64,000 bases of DNA from Blasia pusilla (GCA_050084515.1 CM114272.1:24738001-24802000), one strand, 5' to 3'. Positions 11,990 to 22,430 are shown, counted from the stretch's first letter. Made by a program: numbers and translations. Notes: generated by a model from the sequence alone, not told the origin.

Positions 11990-12316
11990 CTATGTACATT
12001 TGGGACATATCCATCGTCCTTGAGGAACCCTAGTGAGAGGTGGCGTCAAACATGCCATGTGCCATCCTCTCGAACACCCATCACAGACTAGCATAGTGGC
12101 TGCACCACGAGCGGAACCACATAACATATACCGCAAACCTGCAAGAACTACTGCTAAGCTCGGATCAATTGTACAATCAATGTTGGGAAGATGACATGGC
12201 GCAAAATTACGCACATGGTCCTTCCAAACCATACCATCGCCTCCCTCCACTAAGAGAACACGGGATGGCAAAACCTCATGCACTCTCAAGATGGTACGCC
12301 CTACAGTCACATCCAA
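11990..12316 (-). CDS. Integrase C-terminus fused to a PHD finger (partial)
   Basis: An open frame of about 108 codons ending the polyprotein. The first part is the post-catalytic integrase region (RTILRVHEVLPSR, then KDHVRNFAPCHLPNID), a typical Ty3 ending. The last 45 residues are a PHD zinc finger: LCGS, then MLVCDGCSRGWHMAC, then PPLTRVP, then WICPKC and a stop. The C4HC3 ligands are all present except the first cysteine, which is Tyr (TAT). The copy at 39.3 kb keeps that cysteine. PHD fingers commonly bind histone H3 tails, so a role in choosing integration sites, like a chromodomain, is a reasonable inference but untested. The frame is clean, unlike most of the element. Confidence 0.8.
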   Translation of the reverse strand: MDVTVGRTILRVHEVLPSRVLLVEGGDGMVWKDHVRNFAPCHLPNIDCTIDPSLAVVLAGLRYMLCGSARGAATMLVCDGCSRGWHMACLTPPLTRVPQGRWICPKCT

Positions 12317-12329
12317 CGTTGTTGATGCC

Positions 12330-13240
12330 GTTTGCTACAAGTAGACAATCGCCAAGTTCTCAAACGCCATGGGCATCAGTCTCCGAAACAACTCACCCCT
12401 CTGAGAACATGCTCGCATCCATACATCAGGGTCATCAAGGTTCAACACCTTACCAACATCTCGACGAATAGCCACAAGTAAATCTGGCTCTCGGCCATAA
12501 AGCAACAAGTACGGTGAGAGACCCTAAGGATGCCTGCCTGATCAATCACTATCCCATCACAACCACGACAACTGAAGGTCCCAATCTCCTAGGTGACCTC
12601 TCTGTAAGCCATACTTGCATTTTCCTCTCTTCACCGTCTGCACAACCCGCTCCGCTAGTCCATCCGCCTCAAGATGATCTCGCGAAGTAGTGTGATAGTC
12701 GATCACTGCTAGATCACACAAGGCCTGAAACTCCCCGCGGAACTCTGTACCCTGGTCTGTCAACACATGAGCTGGTGCGTTGTAATGACTCTGCACTCGA
12801 TCTAGAAAGGAATACGCTAATCCCTCACTCGCTTTTTTAGGCACTGCAACCAACTCTATCCACTCCGAGAAGTGCTCGACCATCACCAACACATAACGAC
12901 TATGGCGCTCCGTCAAAGGAAAAGGTCCTACAAAATCCAAACTCCATCTATAACCTAAACCCATGATCCGAAGTGGATGCAACTGTGGAGTTGGAGCATT
13001 GAACGATGCTTGGACTCGATCACACACCATGCATCTGGCAACAAACTGCTGAACGTCAATCTGCATGCCTCGCCACCAATACTGAATCTGGAGCAAGTTG
13101 TACGTCCGCTTTACTCCAAAATGACCAAACTCCTTATGGCATGACGCACCAAATATGCTCTCTACGAAGGATGAGGCACTACACGCATTCTACCATCCTC
13201 CCACACTCGCAACACATGTCTTCCCTCCCACCGAAACCGT
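12330..13240 (-). pseudogene. Ty3/gypsy integrase catalytic region
   Basis: Integrase inserts element DNA into the genome. The open segment 12557-13096 (179 residues) has the end of the HHCC zinc-binding domain (C22 and C25 in RCMVCD). It also has the DDE core: D54 in WSLDFVGPF, D114 in LTDQGTEF and E149 in DGLAERV. All three catalytic acids are kept. The upstream histidine half lies beyond stops at about 13100-13190. Downstream, GYRMSRQ and a YGRE block sit in another frame at about 12480-12550. Frame breaks at both ends make it a pseudogene, though this is one of the best-preserved parts. Confidence 0.85.
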
Positions 13241-13559
13241 ATGGCTCGCTGTAGGATCCGATCCCGCTCTCTAGCTTCCACTGTGCTCGTGACATTGCCA
13301 GTATGCAGGTACTCCAAGACCACTACATTGTCGTGAATGTCTCGGCCACCTATCGTCTCCTTACCGACCTCTAGATTTGAGGAGTCTCCATCAGACCTGG
13401 CCATCGAAGTCTCAGAAATCTGGCTCTCCGTAGCCAACAGCCCAAATAGGTTGACGCATGCCATCTTGGCACTAACTCCTCATCACCCTCACCATGCCAA
13501 CAAGATCCAATCGCATCTCGCTGACTCGGGCATGGGTTACGGCTCAAACCATCTGCATC

Positions 13560-13960
13560 CTGGTTGAGAATCCCTGGTCTATGCACCACTTGGAAGTCAT
13601 ACTCCTACAACAAAAGACCCCACCTTCCAAGCTTCCCTGTAAGCTTGTCGGACTCCATCAACCACTTAAGTGGCTCATGATCAATAATGATGGTAAAGGG
13701 ATTTCCAAATAGATAATATTTGAAATGTGCGACAGCCCACACAGTAGCCAAGCACTCACCCTCATACGAGCTATACTTTGCCTGTGTAGCGTTGTTCGAG
13801 CAAGTAGCGTTAGCCATCGTGAATTCTCTACCATCATCATCATCGCTGGGTGAGCACGCCTCCAAGCCCCAACATGCTCCAATCGGTATGCAATTGGAAA
13901 GGATGCCACATGATCGGTCTCCTCAATATGGACACGGACGTCAATCTGTCCTTGAGCATC
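13560..13960 (-). pseudogene. Ty3/gypsy RNase H domain
   Basis: RNase H removes the RNA strand during reverse transcription. Recognisable blocks are AKYSSYEGECLATVWAVAHF, YYLFGNPFTIIIDHEPLKWL and YDFQVVHRPGILNQDADGLS, all typical of the gypsy RNase H and its exit. The domain follows RT directly and leads into the integrase. Frameshifts occur at about 13610 and 13870. Confidence 0.85.
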
Positions 13961-13989
13961 TGAAATGCTCTCTCCTGCTCATCCCCCAA

Positions 13990-14790
13990 ATGCCACTCCT
14001 AATCCACCTTGGTCACCAAGGTTAGTGGCTTCCCAATCAAACTGAAACCCTTGACGTACCGTCGATAGAAGTTCGCCAATCCCATGAATGCATGAACTCG
14101 GCTCACATCTATAGGGCGTGGAATGCGTTAAATAGGCTCTACCTTTGTCTTTTGCACACCAAGGCCCTCTCGGTATATCGTATGACCCAAGTATTGAATC
14201 TGGTCGTAGAAGAACTTGCACTTGCCTGGATGTAGCCTTAGCCCATGTAACTGCAATCGTCGAAATACCTCCTCTAGATGTCGCTTATGCTCCTCAAACG
14301 TAGCACTAAAGACTACGATGTCATCAATATAACACCTAGCAAAATCCAGACTTGCCAAGATCCTATCCATGACTCTCTAAAACTCAACTAGGGCGTTCTT
14401 TAACCTAAATAGTAAGAACCGCCATTGGTATAAACAATCCTTCCCGTGAGGATTGATGCCCCAAAATATCGTCTTATTCGTGTCCTCTAATCTGATAGGC
14501 AATTGATGGTATCTGGCTCAAACATCCAATGAACTAAAGACCTTTGCATGCCGAATCGCATCAAAGATCTCCTTAGGGATGGGCATGGCATGCCTATCAG
14601 ATTTTGTTTACCGATTGATAGATGGATAATCTCCACACATCCGCTTATCCGTCCAGTTGCCATGCACATCCTTCTTGGCGGGCATGACAATGGCAGATGC
14701 ATACTCTCCATGCGATATCTCTACTAGTCCTACTCCAACCAAGTTCTGGCTCCTACTCTGAATCAGAGCCCTCTCCATGTCACTGTACCT
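13990..14790 (-). pseudogene. Ty3/gypsy reverse transcriptase
   Basis: Reverse transcriptase core in order: SHGEYASAIVMPAKKD at about 14690-14640, then MCGDYPSINR, KSDRHAMP, FSSLDV, YHQLPI and CLYQWRFL. The catalytic YIDD sits at 14320-14331, inside RCYIDDIVVFS, and is intact. The thumb and connection follow (LHGLRLHPGKCKFFYDQ, then MGLANFYRRYVKGFSLIGKP). Stops at 14608-14610 and 14377-14379 stand where the sister copy at 0-2 kb has CAA (405-407 and 645-647), so both arose from glutamine codons. A stop at 14518-14520 is shared with that copy. Confidence 0.9.
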
Positions 14791-15269
14791 ATAGGGTCAT
14801 TGGAAGATCGGCGTGTCACTCGACAACTCAATATGGATCCCTGGATCCTTCAATGTACCCAAATCATGCATACTAAATTCACAAGAGCTCCTAGAACACC
14901 TAAGGAACTGGTGTATCCAACGCCGCTCTCCTCCTGTGAACTAAGGGCCCATATTTGGCTCCCAAGTCTCCATCATGACTATGGTAGGACTCTCCAACGG
15001 GATTTCGATGGTTGCTATGGTGCAACCCCCTCTTGGAAAAAAGAACTCTCATCTCCACGTACACTACCCGGAACCACGCTCAATGTTGTGGCTATCATCT
15101 CCTGGTGTACCTGCAAAACATCCCAAGAAGTCCAAGGATGTCTCTCCTGATCATCCTTGGTGTGTCGATCTCCTCGGGTCTCGCCCCTAGCCACTACCTC
15201 AACCGTCTCGGTAGACATGGGGCTCACCAATGCAACAGTTATGATATGTCCCATCCTCAAATGACGTTG
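14791..15269 (-). pseudogene. Linker between methyltransferase and RT
   Basis: Polyprotein sequence joining the methyltransferase end to the RT start. It is open from about 15317 to 15015 and broken after that. I recognise no motif. In related elements this stretch holds the poorly conserved region before RT. Confidence 0.45.
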
Positions 15270-16223
15270 CTCAGCTACTCCTAAGTTGAAAATCCATGTC
15301 AAGCAGTTCAGGTCCATCGCCTAACCCAAGATATGACATCGTGATGCCTCTAATAGTGACGATATTGTCCTCAGTCCTGTGGGGAATCCCATTGCTTGCT
15401 CTCGCTCATTGGTGTTGGGCTCCACCAACCTCTATACTTGGTCATCCGAAACCAAACCAAGTCCAGCCTCCTTGAATGCATAGGAAGTGAGAAAACTCAC
15501 CAATGTGGGAAAGGCTTCCCGTGGCCTGCCAATCTTGTTGACCATAGTCCACGGCGATCAAGCATCTAGCCTCACTGCCTGTGATCGACGGCCCAAATCC
15601 AATATAGAATCCACCAACAAATTGGAGGGGCGCTCCACTCTCGCATAAACCCTCTGCAACACCTCGTGTGGTACCAAGTTGGTCCACCAAAGACGTGAGC
15701 GATGTGCTCGTGAACCCACACTCAGTGCATCCAACAAAACTTCCGGGGGGATCCATGCGCGCACTTGATGTGCACTTGTCACCACATGGGACCTCGAATT
15801 GCCCAAAATCGGTAAATTCTCCAGAATGTATGCTAGAGGACGAGACTGATGCTCCTTCAAGTGTTGCAAGATCCGCATCATCTCCCAAAAAAACTTGGAC
15901 CGAGAGTCAGCTAATTCGCTACCCCGTCCAGCACTTGACTGGCCTTGACATGGCAAACCAGTAATGACCAAGTCTATGGTCCCTACTCGCTCCAAGTCAT
16001 GCGCCCCCAACAATGAAATGTCCCTCGGTAGGGAACTGTGGTAACCCTGGATGGCGGACACAGACAACAAGTCGGGAAAACGGAGGCGTAACTACGCCAC
16101 ATGGTGAAGTGAAGCGCGCCTCTCAACATCATCAATCTCCACATACAGGTACTGCTGCACACGCACTCTTGCCTGCAAAATAGGAGCTTACCCAATGTTG
16201 ATCCCTCCAAAGAGATCCAACAC
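15270..16223 (-). pseudogene. Cytosine-5 DNA methyltransferase domain, DNMT3-like
   Basis: This domain would transfer a methyl group from S-adenosylmethionine to carbon 5 of cytosine. The whole length lies in one frame broken only by five stops. Motif I (VLDLFGGINIG, SAM binding) is at 16191-16223 and motif II (YLYVEIDD) follows. Motif IV (DLVITGLPCQG, catalytic Cys at PCQ) is at 15942-15953 and motif VI (ENLP) at 15810-15821. Motif VIII (GSRAHRSRLWWTNL) is near 15670-15715, motif IX (EQAMGFPTG) near 15385-15410 and motif X (ILG-stop-AMDLNCL) near 15300-15330. The AHRxR...W-x-N block and GFP end most resemble DNMT3. Order is canonical, not the rearranged order of plant DRM enzymes. Stops lie at 16188, 16092, 15558, 15432 and 15321; each could come from CAA, CAG or CGA. 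Motif spacing is complete, so a working domain once existed. Confidence 0.88.
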
Positions 16224-16619
16224 CCGAATATCCTTCTTTGGGATGCACCACACAATTAGGGTGGTGTCCAAAGGGGTCATAGCAGCACTCTTGCCTACTT
16301 GGGGTTCCTCTGACCCATCACACTCTAGAGCAAATGTTTCGCTCCACACGGTCTGCAAATGCAAATGGTCAGTGGCTAAGCGTCAAGGGTCCTCAGTCGA
16401 GCCCCAAAGCAGCACCTCTCTTCCACGGACTGATGCAGATACCATGACACTCCTGTGCATATAAATGTTAGGAATGCAAGTATCCTCTGCATGCAATTGT
16501 CCCTCAATCAAATCACTAGGCCAAGTGATGGCACCGCTAAATGCTACTAAGGTCGCCATCTCTCCTGGCCATGCTCGATCATTGCACGTGGGAATCAAAC
16601 GGGTAATGAGCTAAGGCGC

Positions 16620-16960
16620 CCATCACCTGACTGCCATCCTACTCTATAGGACGCTGACTCCTCCCAGTAATCTAGGGAAATCCCATTGGGTATAACACTG
16701 CTCCACCAACCAAGACATCGTAGGACTCTACATTAGTCACTATCGCCTTGGATCGCACCACAGACTCATCTGTAGGATGTCCCGTGCGAATCCTCAACAC
16801 GACCTCCTGTCGGGTGATATACTATGTGGTACACGTTCCACCCAAGGATGTCTGTATCTGGAATGGACAACGCTCCATATTGGCTCTCGTCAAGCCCAAT
16901 CCTCTCAATGACGCTTTCTCCAACATCAAGAGTTACGCTCTTGAATCCAACAAGACGCGT
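16620..16960 (-). pseudogene. Retroviral-type aspartic protease
   Basis: The protease cuts the polyprotein. The active-site block reads VLLDSRA at about 16935-16955, where the usual D-S/T-G-A has Gly changed to Arg, followed by a stop. Downstream blocks continue in frame with other stops: LGLTRANMERCPFQ, TSLGGT, IRTGHPTDE, IVTNVESYDVLVGG, then VLYPMGF near 16690. These fit the flap and the second half of the fold. The methyltransferase begins about 400 bp further on. Confidence 0.75.
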
Positions 16961-17703
16961 TGCGGACTAAAAGCTCTACCTCTGGGACTCACCCGTTGGA
17001 AGACCTCTCCCCGGTTATCCAGCAACACAACACCAAGAGAAGCCATGGCATGCTCTATCGCGGGTCTAGCGAGCATCTCCGCTATCCTAGCAGTTGTAGT
17101 CTGCCATGAATCTGACGTGGACGGCCCGAGCATCAGGTCCATCACCTCCTCTCCAATCACCTCTGAACATGATGCAGGAACTCCAACTCCACGCTCACAT
17201 AGCGTAGCGGCCAATCGAAACACCTCAACGGGCATACCTCCCAATATCACAGCATCGGAAGCAAAAAATAGCAGAGCACGATACACCATCATGGCCCCCC
17301 CCCCCAACATCGTACTCGACACATGGTCCTCATGAGGATCAACAATAGGAGTCGTCGGACTCGTTTCTCCCATTGCCCTCCATGCCTGCATACCAATAAT
17401 ATCACCAACTCTCCAAGAACTCTGATCAAGACCCATCGATGGGGTCCTCATCACCTCGGACAACATGAAAGAATGAGGAAGCTTGGTCTGTTTCTTGGCT
17501 TCCCCTTGTTGTGGATCCAACTCTACGGCTGCTCCACGCGTCACAACTATGGCGGCTTCCATATGGGCAACCCCACACATCCAACCAAGATCCTCCATAT
17601 CTCTAGCTACTCCATATGATGTCAACGCCATGGATCTGGCATCAAGTAACCTCAATGCCATAGCGGCAATCTGCTCCTGTAGTTGCTGTATCTGAGTAGC
17701 CAT
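16933..17703 (-). CDS. Gag-protease linker region (256 codons open)
   Basis: One of the longest clean frames in the element. It starts with a glutamine-rich, possibly coiled-coil stretch (QIQQLQEQIAAMAL) and ends in the protease active-site block VLLDSRA. The middle has no motif I recognise. It overlaps the zinc-knuckle frame by about 50 bp, as in a gag-pol junction, but decay makes it unclear whether a frameshift was ever used. The opposite-strand frame at 16748-17335 is a shadow of this one. Confidence 0.6.
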   Translation of the reverse strand: MATQIQQLQEQIAAMALRLLDARSMALTSYGVARDMEDLGWMCGVAHMEAAIVVTRGAAVELDPQQGEAKKQTKLPHSFMLSEVMRTPSMGLDQSSWRVGDIIGMQAWRAMGETSPTTPIVDPHEDHVSSTMLGGGAMMVYRALLFFASDAVILGGMPVEVFRLAATLCERGVGVPASCSEVIGEEVMDLMLGPSTSDSWQTTTARIAEMLARPAIEHAMASLGVVLLDNRGEVFQRVSPRGRAFSPQRVLLDSRA

Positions 17704-19260
17704 CCCAACCTCATGTGTGGCATATCCCTCGACGCATCTAGGTGGTGGGATTCTACCTCCTCCACGGGCAGCTCTACCACCTTGTCGGGCAACTCCACCT
17801 CCTCGTCCCCCAACAAGACCACCAGGTGCACTATCTCTAGGCCCACCCGGACTACTACTCGCTCTGGTGCCCTGTCTAGCCTTTGGTCCGGACGTAACTC
17901 AGGGTGTAAACTGAAACACGCGGCGCGTGTGTGACCATACCTCTGAAAATAGTCACAGTGATAACCTCGTGGTGCAGCATCATCTCCTCCTCCATGCTGA
18001 GGCACACGTCCATGACCTTGACAAGTGCAATCAGGTTGATGATGGACTCCACCACATGACCAACAAGTAATCATAGGCGGCTGCTACAGAGTCGCATATG
18101 AAGGCGCAGGTCTCTATGGCACGACCTCTCGGTATCCTCCCTGAGCTCGTGGTGCCACAGTCGACCTATCTCATAGTCCACGTTGCTATACTTGTGGTAC
18201 AGACAATCGTGATTGCTCTCACCGAGAACCCATGATGGCTACGCTCTCCTCTGCCATGTTGTGTTGAATGTTCTCGGCGGTCCTAAAATCATCTCTCAAC
18301 GTAGGGGAGGTGTTCATAAGAAGCACCCCTCCCGCACCCGTGTCCGGTCCAACATCACCTACCATGATTGGATAGCCTGAGCCTCTATCATCCCCTAAGT
18401 GATGTTGATCAATCGGTGCAACGAGTGTAAGCCTTACGCAAACTCTTACCCGCGCGCCTATGGTAGTCAAAGATCCGCAACTTCTCCGTCCGTACGCCCT
18501 GGTACCTCGCCCTCAACTCAACCACGGGGTTGAACGTGGGACGAACCCGACTAGACGGTGCAACAGCTCCAGTGCGAGTGACCCCTCCTAAAACATCACT
18601 AGTGGAAGAGGAAGTAGCCTCTCCCGACTCCTCCTCCTCATCTGGGAACGGCTCCGGCCATGACACATAATGTGGGTCATAGTAGAGTCACCATGCCTCA
18701 ATCTCCTAGGCATATCTGTGGGAGAACTTATGGTAGTCGTCCATGGGCGCCCCCTCTAAATGTTTTAACATATCATTCCATGATGTAAACGAGTTAAACT
18801 CTCTAGAGTTCCTAATCTGCTATGAGTCACACCAACTCCTAAACTCCGGAATGAAATCGTGTTGCTCTATAGTGCCAACAACACCCAAAAACCTTCGCGG
18901 TCCACTACCTCGATCATCCATCTCGTACGCCCAATTGGTAGGACCACTCAATGTGTACAGTGGATCACTAACACACTCCTCTATACAATCCCCTTCGTCT
19001 GAAGATGACACAGAAGGAGATCGAGGTGGTCTCTCACGTGGAGACCCTCAAAACCTCGCACGATTCCGGGTAAATCCTCTAGAGCTATTCTCAGGTCCAC
19101 TACCTTGCCTCTCAAAATCTTGAAAGGATGACGTGATGGCCCTCGTGCCCCTCTCAGACGATCACTCTCAATCTCGCAAGTAATCCCTCAATCACTAAAA
19201 CTAAACATGCGGCACTCAATCTACACTCTCTCACTGAGACATGTGTTGTGCGGCAACAAG
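17704..19260 (-). pseudogene. Gag with two CCHC-type zinc knuckles
   Basis: Gag forms the particle and packages RNA. Two knuckles lie at 18065-18029 (CWSCGGVHHQPDC) and 17957-17916 (CDYFQRYGHTRAAC). In the second, the second cysteine has become Phe. Upstream acidic and serine-rich blocks (FPDEEEESGEATSSSTSDV at about 18650; SSDEGDCIEECVSDP at about 19005) match the plus-strand copy at 28.1-28.7 kb almost block for block. This confirms that this is conserved element coding sequence. The frame is broken at several points. Confidence 0.75.
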
Positions 19261-20638
19261 CGGCGGGGTCTCGAAAATCAATTGATCTATTGTGTCATCA
19301 ACAAACCATCCTTAACTCTGGACATCCCACACAAGTCTATGTCCCCTAAACCCATACATCATTGATGCTCTCAACATCAGCACAAAACCCAATATCCCAA
19401 ATAACTTCCGAAAATCTCTCACACGTGCAGGGTAAGAGACCAGAATGGGTAACTTGACAATAATGTAGATGTCACTCCTTGGCAACTGCAAATTTTGACC
19501 CCAACTCGGTCGTGAAGACAACTCCTCAAATCAGCAAGTCGTACTTCTCTCGTACTCAGGCTGCTTAAACCTCCTCGATGTGCGGTGCAGGTTCAGCGGT
19601 CCGGTGCGGCATTGGCAGCATGGAACGGCTAGAAATGACACGGAACTAGGGAATGGGGTGCGGCACTCAGCAATATATCCTCCTCAATAAAAAATTCACA
19701 CGCTCTGCTGCTTAGTGAAGGAGCAGCGTCGTGATCGACACGGTGCGGTGCGGCTACAAGCGGCATAGTACTCGATCGTCGTCGAGCGGCTACCAATCAC
19801 AACATAGCAACATGAAATAAAAACTCAAACACCATAATCCGAGGTTACCTACCATCACTGGTTGATGACGAAACTGCAATGACGGTGGCGGCTAAACCAA
19901 AGGACGTCGTGGTGGCGCAAGTCGGAGAATCAACGGTGGTCGTGGAAGACCCTCCACTTCGTAATGGCGGAATGGCAACCAAAGGGTGGACAACGGCTGA
20001 ATGCAGCTCTGAGCAGCGCTAGGCGGCGGCAGCAACCGACGATGGATGGTGGACCATTGATGGTGACTATGACGGCGACGGCTGGTTTAGGGTTTGAATA
20101 ATTTAACCCTAAAAATCGCCAAGGAATGGCAGTTTTGCAAGATTGACCATAACTTTTTGCTCACAACTCCAAATTGCACACCATTGTTGCATAGTATGCC
20201 TAGTTTTCAATCTACGATGGCGTCAAAAAATATTTGGAATCAAACATTCCAGTAAAAATTGACAAAGACTGTCGTAAAGCCCAATGTCTCTTTCTCCTAC
20301 ACAAAATTTGGCAGCGCTTCCGCGCTGATTTCTCCCAACAAAAATGTAAAACCTATGAGAACACAAATTAGAAAGCTATATGGTGCTCCCAAGAGCATCC
20401 ACATGGAGCAATCTTCCCCCATACTCAATTCCTATAAAAAATTGGGCAGTGCTTCCGTGTGCCACTCTCCCGTACAAAAAATCAGCAAAGCAAAACAGCA
20501 AACTCGCACGGCTCTTGCTCCTGTGAGCACTCCCATGAGCCATGAAGCTCGAAACACGGTCCCCCAACCTGCACCAAACATCAAGCAACCAGCAAGCTCC
20601 CCCCATTAAGCTCTCTCACTCACTCATTCTCTCTTTGT
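19261..20638 (-). other. 5' leader of the Ty3/gypsy element
   Basis: Sequence between the 5' LTR and gag. It has GC-rich CGGCG-type words at 19560-20090 and an AT-richer part with a repeated GGCAGTGCTTCCG-like word at about 20310 and 20445. I see no reliable coding signal and no tRNA-complementary primer site next to the LTR. Confidence 0.45.
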
Positions 20639-21153
20639 AAAATAGGATCCAATCTCTCTAAACACCATAACTCTCAAATGTGTGCACTCTCACATATCTC
20701 TCTCAATGTCAAACCAAACCCACTCTCCTAATGAGAGGCTTGGGTTACACACACAAGGCAAGCAAGACCATAGCTCCGCCGCCTCGTGCCAAGAGGTTCA
20801 ACAAAGAGAGAATGAGCTCTCAAGCTCTCTCTCTTTGAGGTATACCCCTCCCCTCTTCCAAGCTCTCTCCATGGTAACATACGCTCCCAAGTCACCTTCT
20901 TGGCTCTTGATCTGATGTAGGAGGTCAAGGGCCACTTACCAAAAATAGAAATTTGATCATAAACTCAAAATGGTACTTACCTAAAATAGTGAGTTTATAA
21001 ATATGGCTCCAAATGAGCCAAAACGAAGGGGAAACCTGCACTCTTAGGTTTTCCGGGGCCTCAACATATCATCCTCGACCTATTGAGCCTATCCCCCACT
21101 ACTCAAGAAGGCACTCTACTAGATCTTATCGATCTATCCTAAAATACGTGACA
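20639..21153 (-). repeat. 5' LTR of the Ty3/gypsy element
   Basis: Direct-repeat partner of 11160-11674, same length (515 bp) and same ends. Several single-base differences, such as ACACACAAGG against ACATACACAAGG and GTTTATAA against GTTCCTAA, show long divergence since insertion. The short 125-bp repeat that flanks the 3' LTR is absent here. Confidence 0.8.
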
Positions 21154-22430
21154 CTTCAATTTGCATGGAAGGGAGGGATCGGCCAATCTTCCCACGTGCT
21201 ACAAGAGAGAAAAAGGGGTCAGTTGCCTCCAAGCATGACGTTGAAATAGCACTTGGAGATGGCTAGACATGCAAGGATCTGCACATTGGGGGAAGTAGGA
21301 ATGGATGGAAGTCACCACTTAGACTAAAGGTTCTGACTTCTCAAACTCGATCTATCCATACGCTGATGCATTGAGCTCATTTTTCGTGGCCATTTAATGA
21401 GACTTTCGCGAGCTTGGTCTCCTCCATCTACTCTAGTTGCGTTAAGAAAGACCCTTACATTTTTTTCTATGCATCTATTTGGCAATATAGATCCTAAGGA
21501 TCAATATATTCTCGTGTTTACGGAGAGAGAGCATTTCCCTCTTTCTTTCGTTAGTTCCCATGATGTCACTCCTTTTCTCTAATTTTTTTCTCATTCTATT
21601 GATTTCATGTCCTTGGAAAAGAGCAGATCCATTTCATGTTTGTGTCCTTACGTCACTTCTCTTCTTGTCTCTCTCCATTTCCCATGCATCGGAGGTTAGA
21701 GCAAAGATCGGAAGAATGTAAACTAGTGTGTGGCCCCTTTGAGAGGGAAAGGAATGCGTATGAGAACTGTGCTGAATTGTTAGTGGAATACACATGGAAA
21801 GACTATGATAAGGAAAAGGAAAAAAAAAAGTTTGTCTCTAGAGACGATATAGATTGAAAAATGTAATCCAATGTACGGGCCCTTTCAGAGGAGATGAATT
21901 ATGTGTGGGAAGAGATTGTGAGTGGTGAATTGTTAGTGCAACACATGTGAATAGGCTATATCAAATGGGAAAAAACCATGAGTTGTCTTCATAGGCTGTA
22001 ATGAATAATGGTGATTAGTGATTGATTGCACATATCTCGAGATAAGACTTATATCTCTTTCCCTCAAAGTAAAGGGAGGGACCTCCTTCAATGCTCTATC
22101 TCCCTCTCTCCTAAATATTAAACTTAAATTTTTTTTAAACTTGTAAAAATGTAAAAAAAATTGAACAAGAGAGGCTCATAGAGAAAATTTCACAACTCAT
22201 TCTAATTTTCTTTTATTTTTTAATTGAGTCTAACACACCAAAATAATTAAATTGGAAAACTCTAAATAATAGGATTATTAAAAATACTTAAAATGAAAAA
22301 ATAGTTAAGAAATTGTAAATGATAACCTTATCGTCAACTAATTTTAATTAAAGCACATGCTAATTTTGAAAGTCCAAATTGAAAATGTATAACTATATAT
22401 GAAAGTTGTAATGGAGACTTTGAAATAGAG
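21154..22430. other. AT-rich flank with a weak internal duplication
   Basis: No gene recognised. Two related blocks at about 21730-21820 and 21875-21960 share a GGCCC(C)TTT-AGAGG word and GTGAATTGTTAGTG-like sequence, which suggests an old tandem duplication of about 145 bp. Confidence 0.35.

Larger units (their letters stand above)
11160..21153 (-). mobile_element. Ty3/gypsy element with C5-methyltransferase and PHD finger
   Basis: A 9,994-bp element read on the minus strand and bounded by two 515-bp direct repeats. In coding order it holds gag with zinc knuckles, aspartic protease, a cytosine-5 DNA methyltransferase, reverse transcriptase, RNase H, integrase and a C-terminal PHD finger. 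RT before integrase makes it Ty3/gypsy-like. The extra methyltransferase between protease and RT, and the PHD finger after integrase, are not part of ordinary plant gypsy elements. The usual chromodomain is absent. The copy is old: most domains carry several stops and frameshifts and the two LTRs differ at many sites. I found no convincing target duplication or tRNA primer-binding site, so the exact ends remain uncertain. Fragments of the same family lie at 0-2.2, 27.9-29.3, 39.0-39.9 and 61.6-62.2 kb. Confidence 0.85.

Noticed and set aside
15321-16190. Stops repaired by U-to-C RNA editing, as in fern and hornwort organelles
   Set aside because: Such editing is known in organelles, and this is nuclear transposon DNA. 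Decay by cytosine deamination explains the stops more simply.
15270-16223. Captured host DRM-type methyltransferase
   Set aside because: DRM enzymes have the motif blocks rearranged, whereas here motif I precedes IV, VI, VIII, IX and X.
16748-17335. 195-codon plus-strand open frame
   Set aside because: Opposite-strand shadow of the gag-protease linker frame; no motif of its own.
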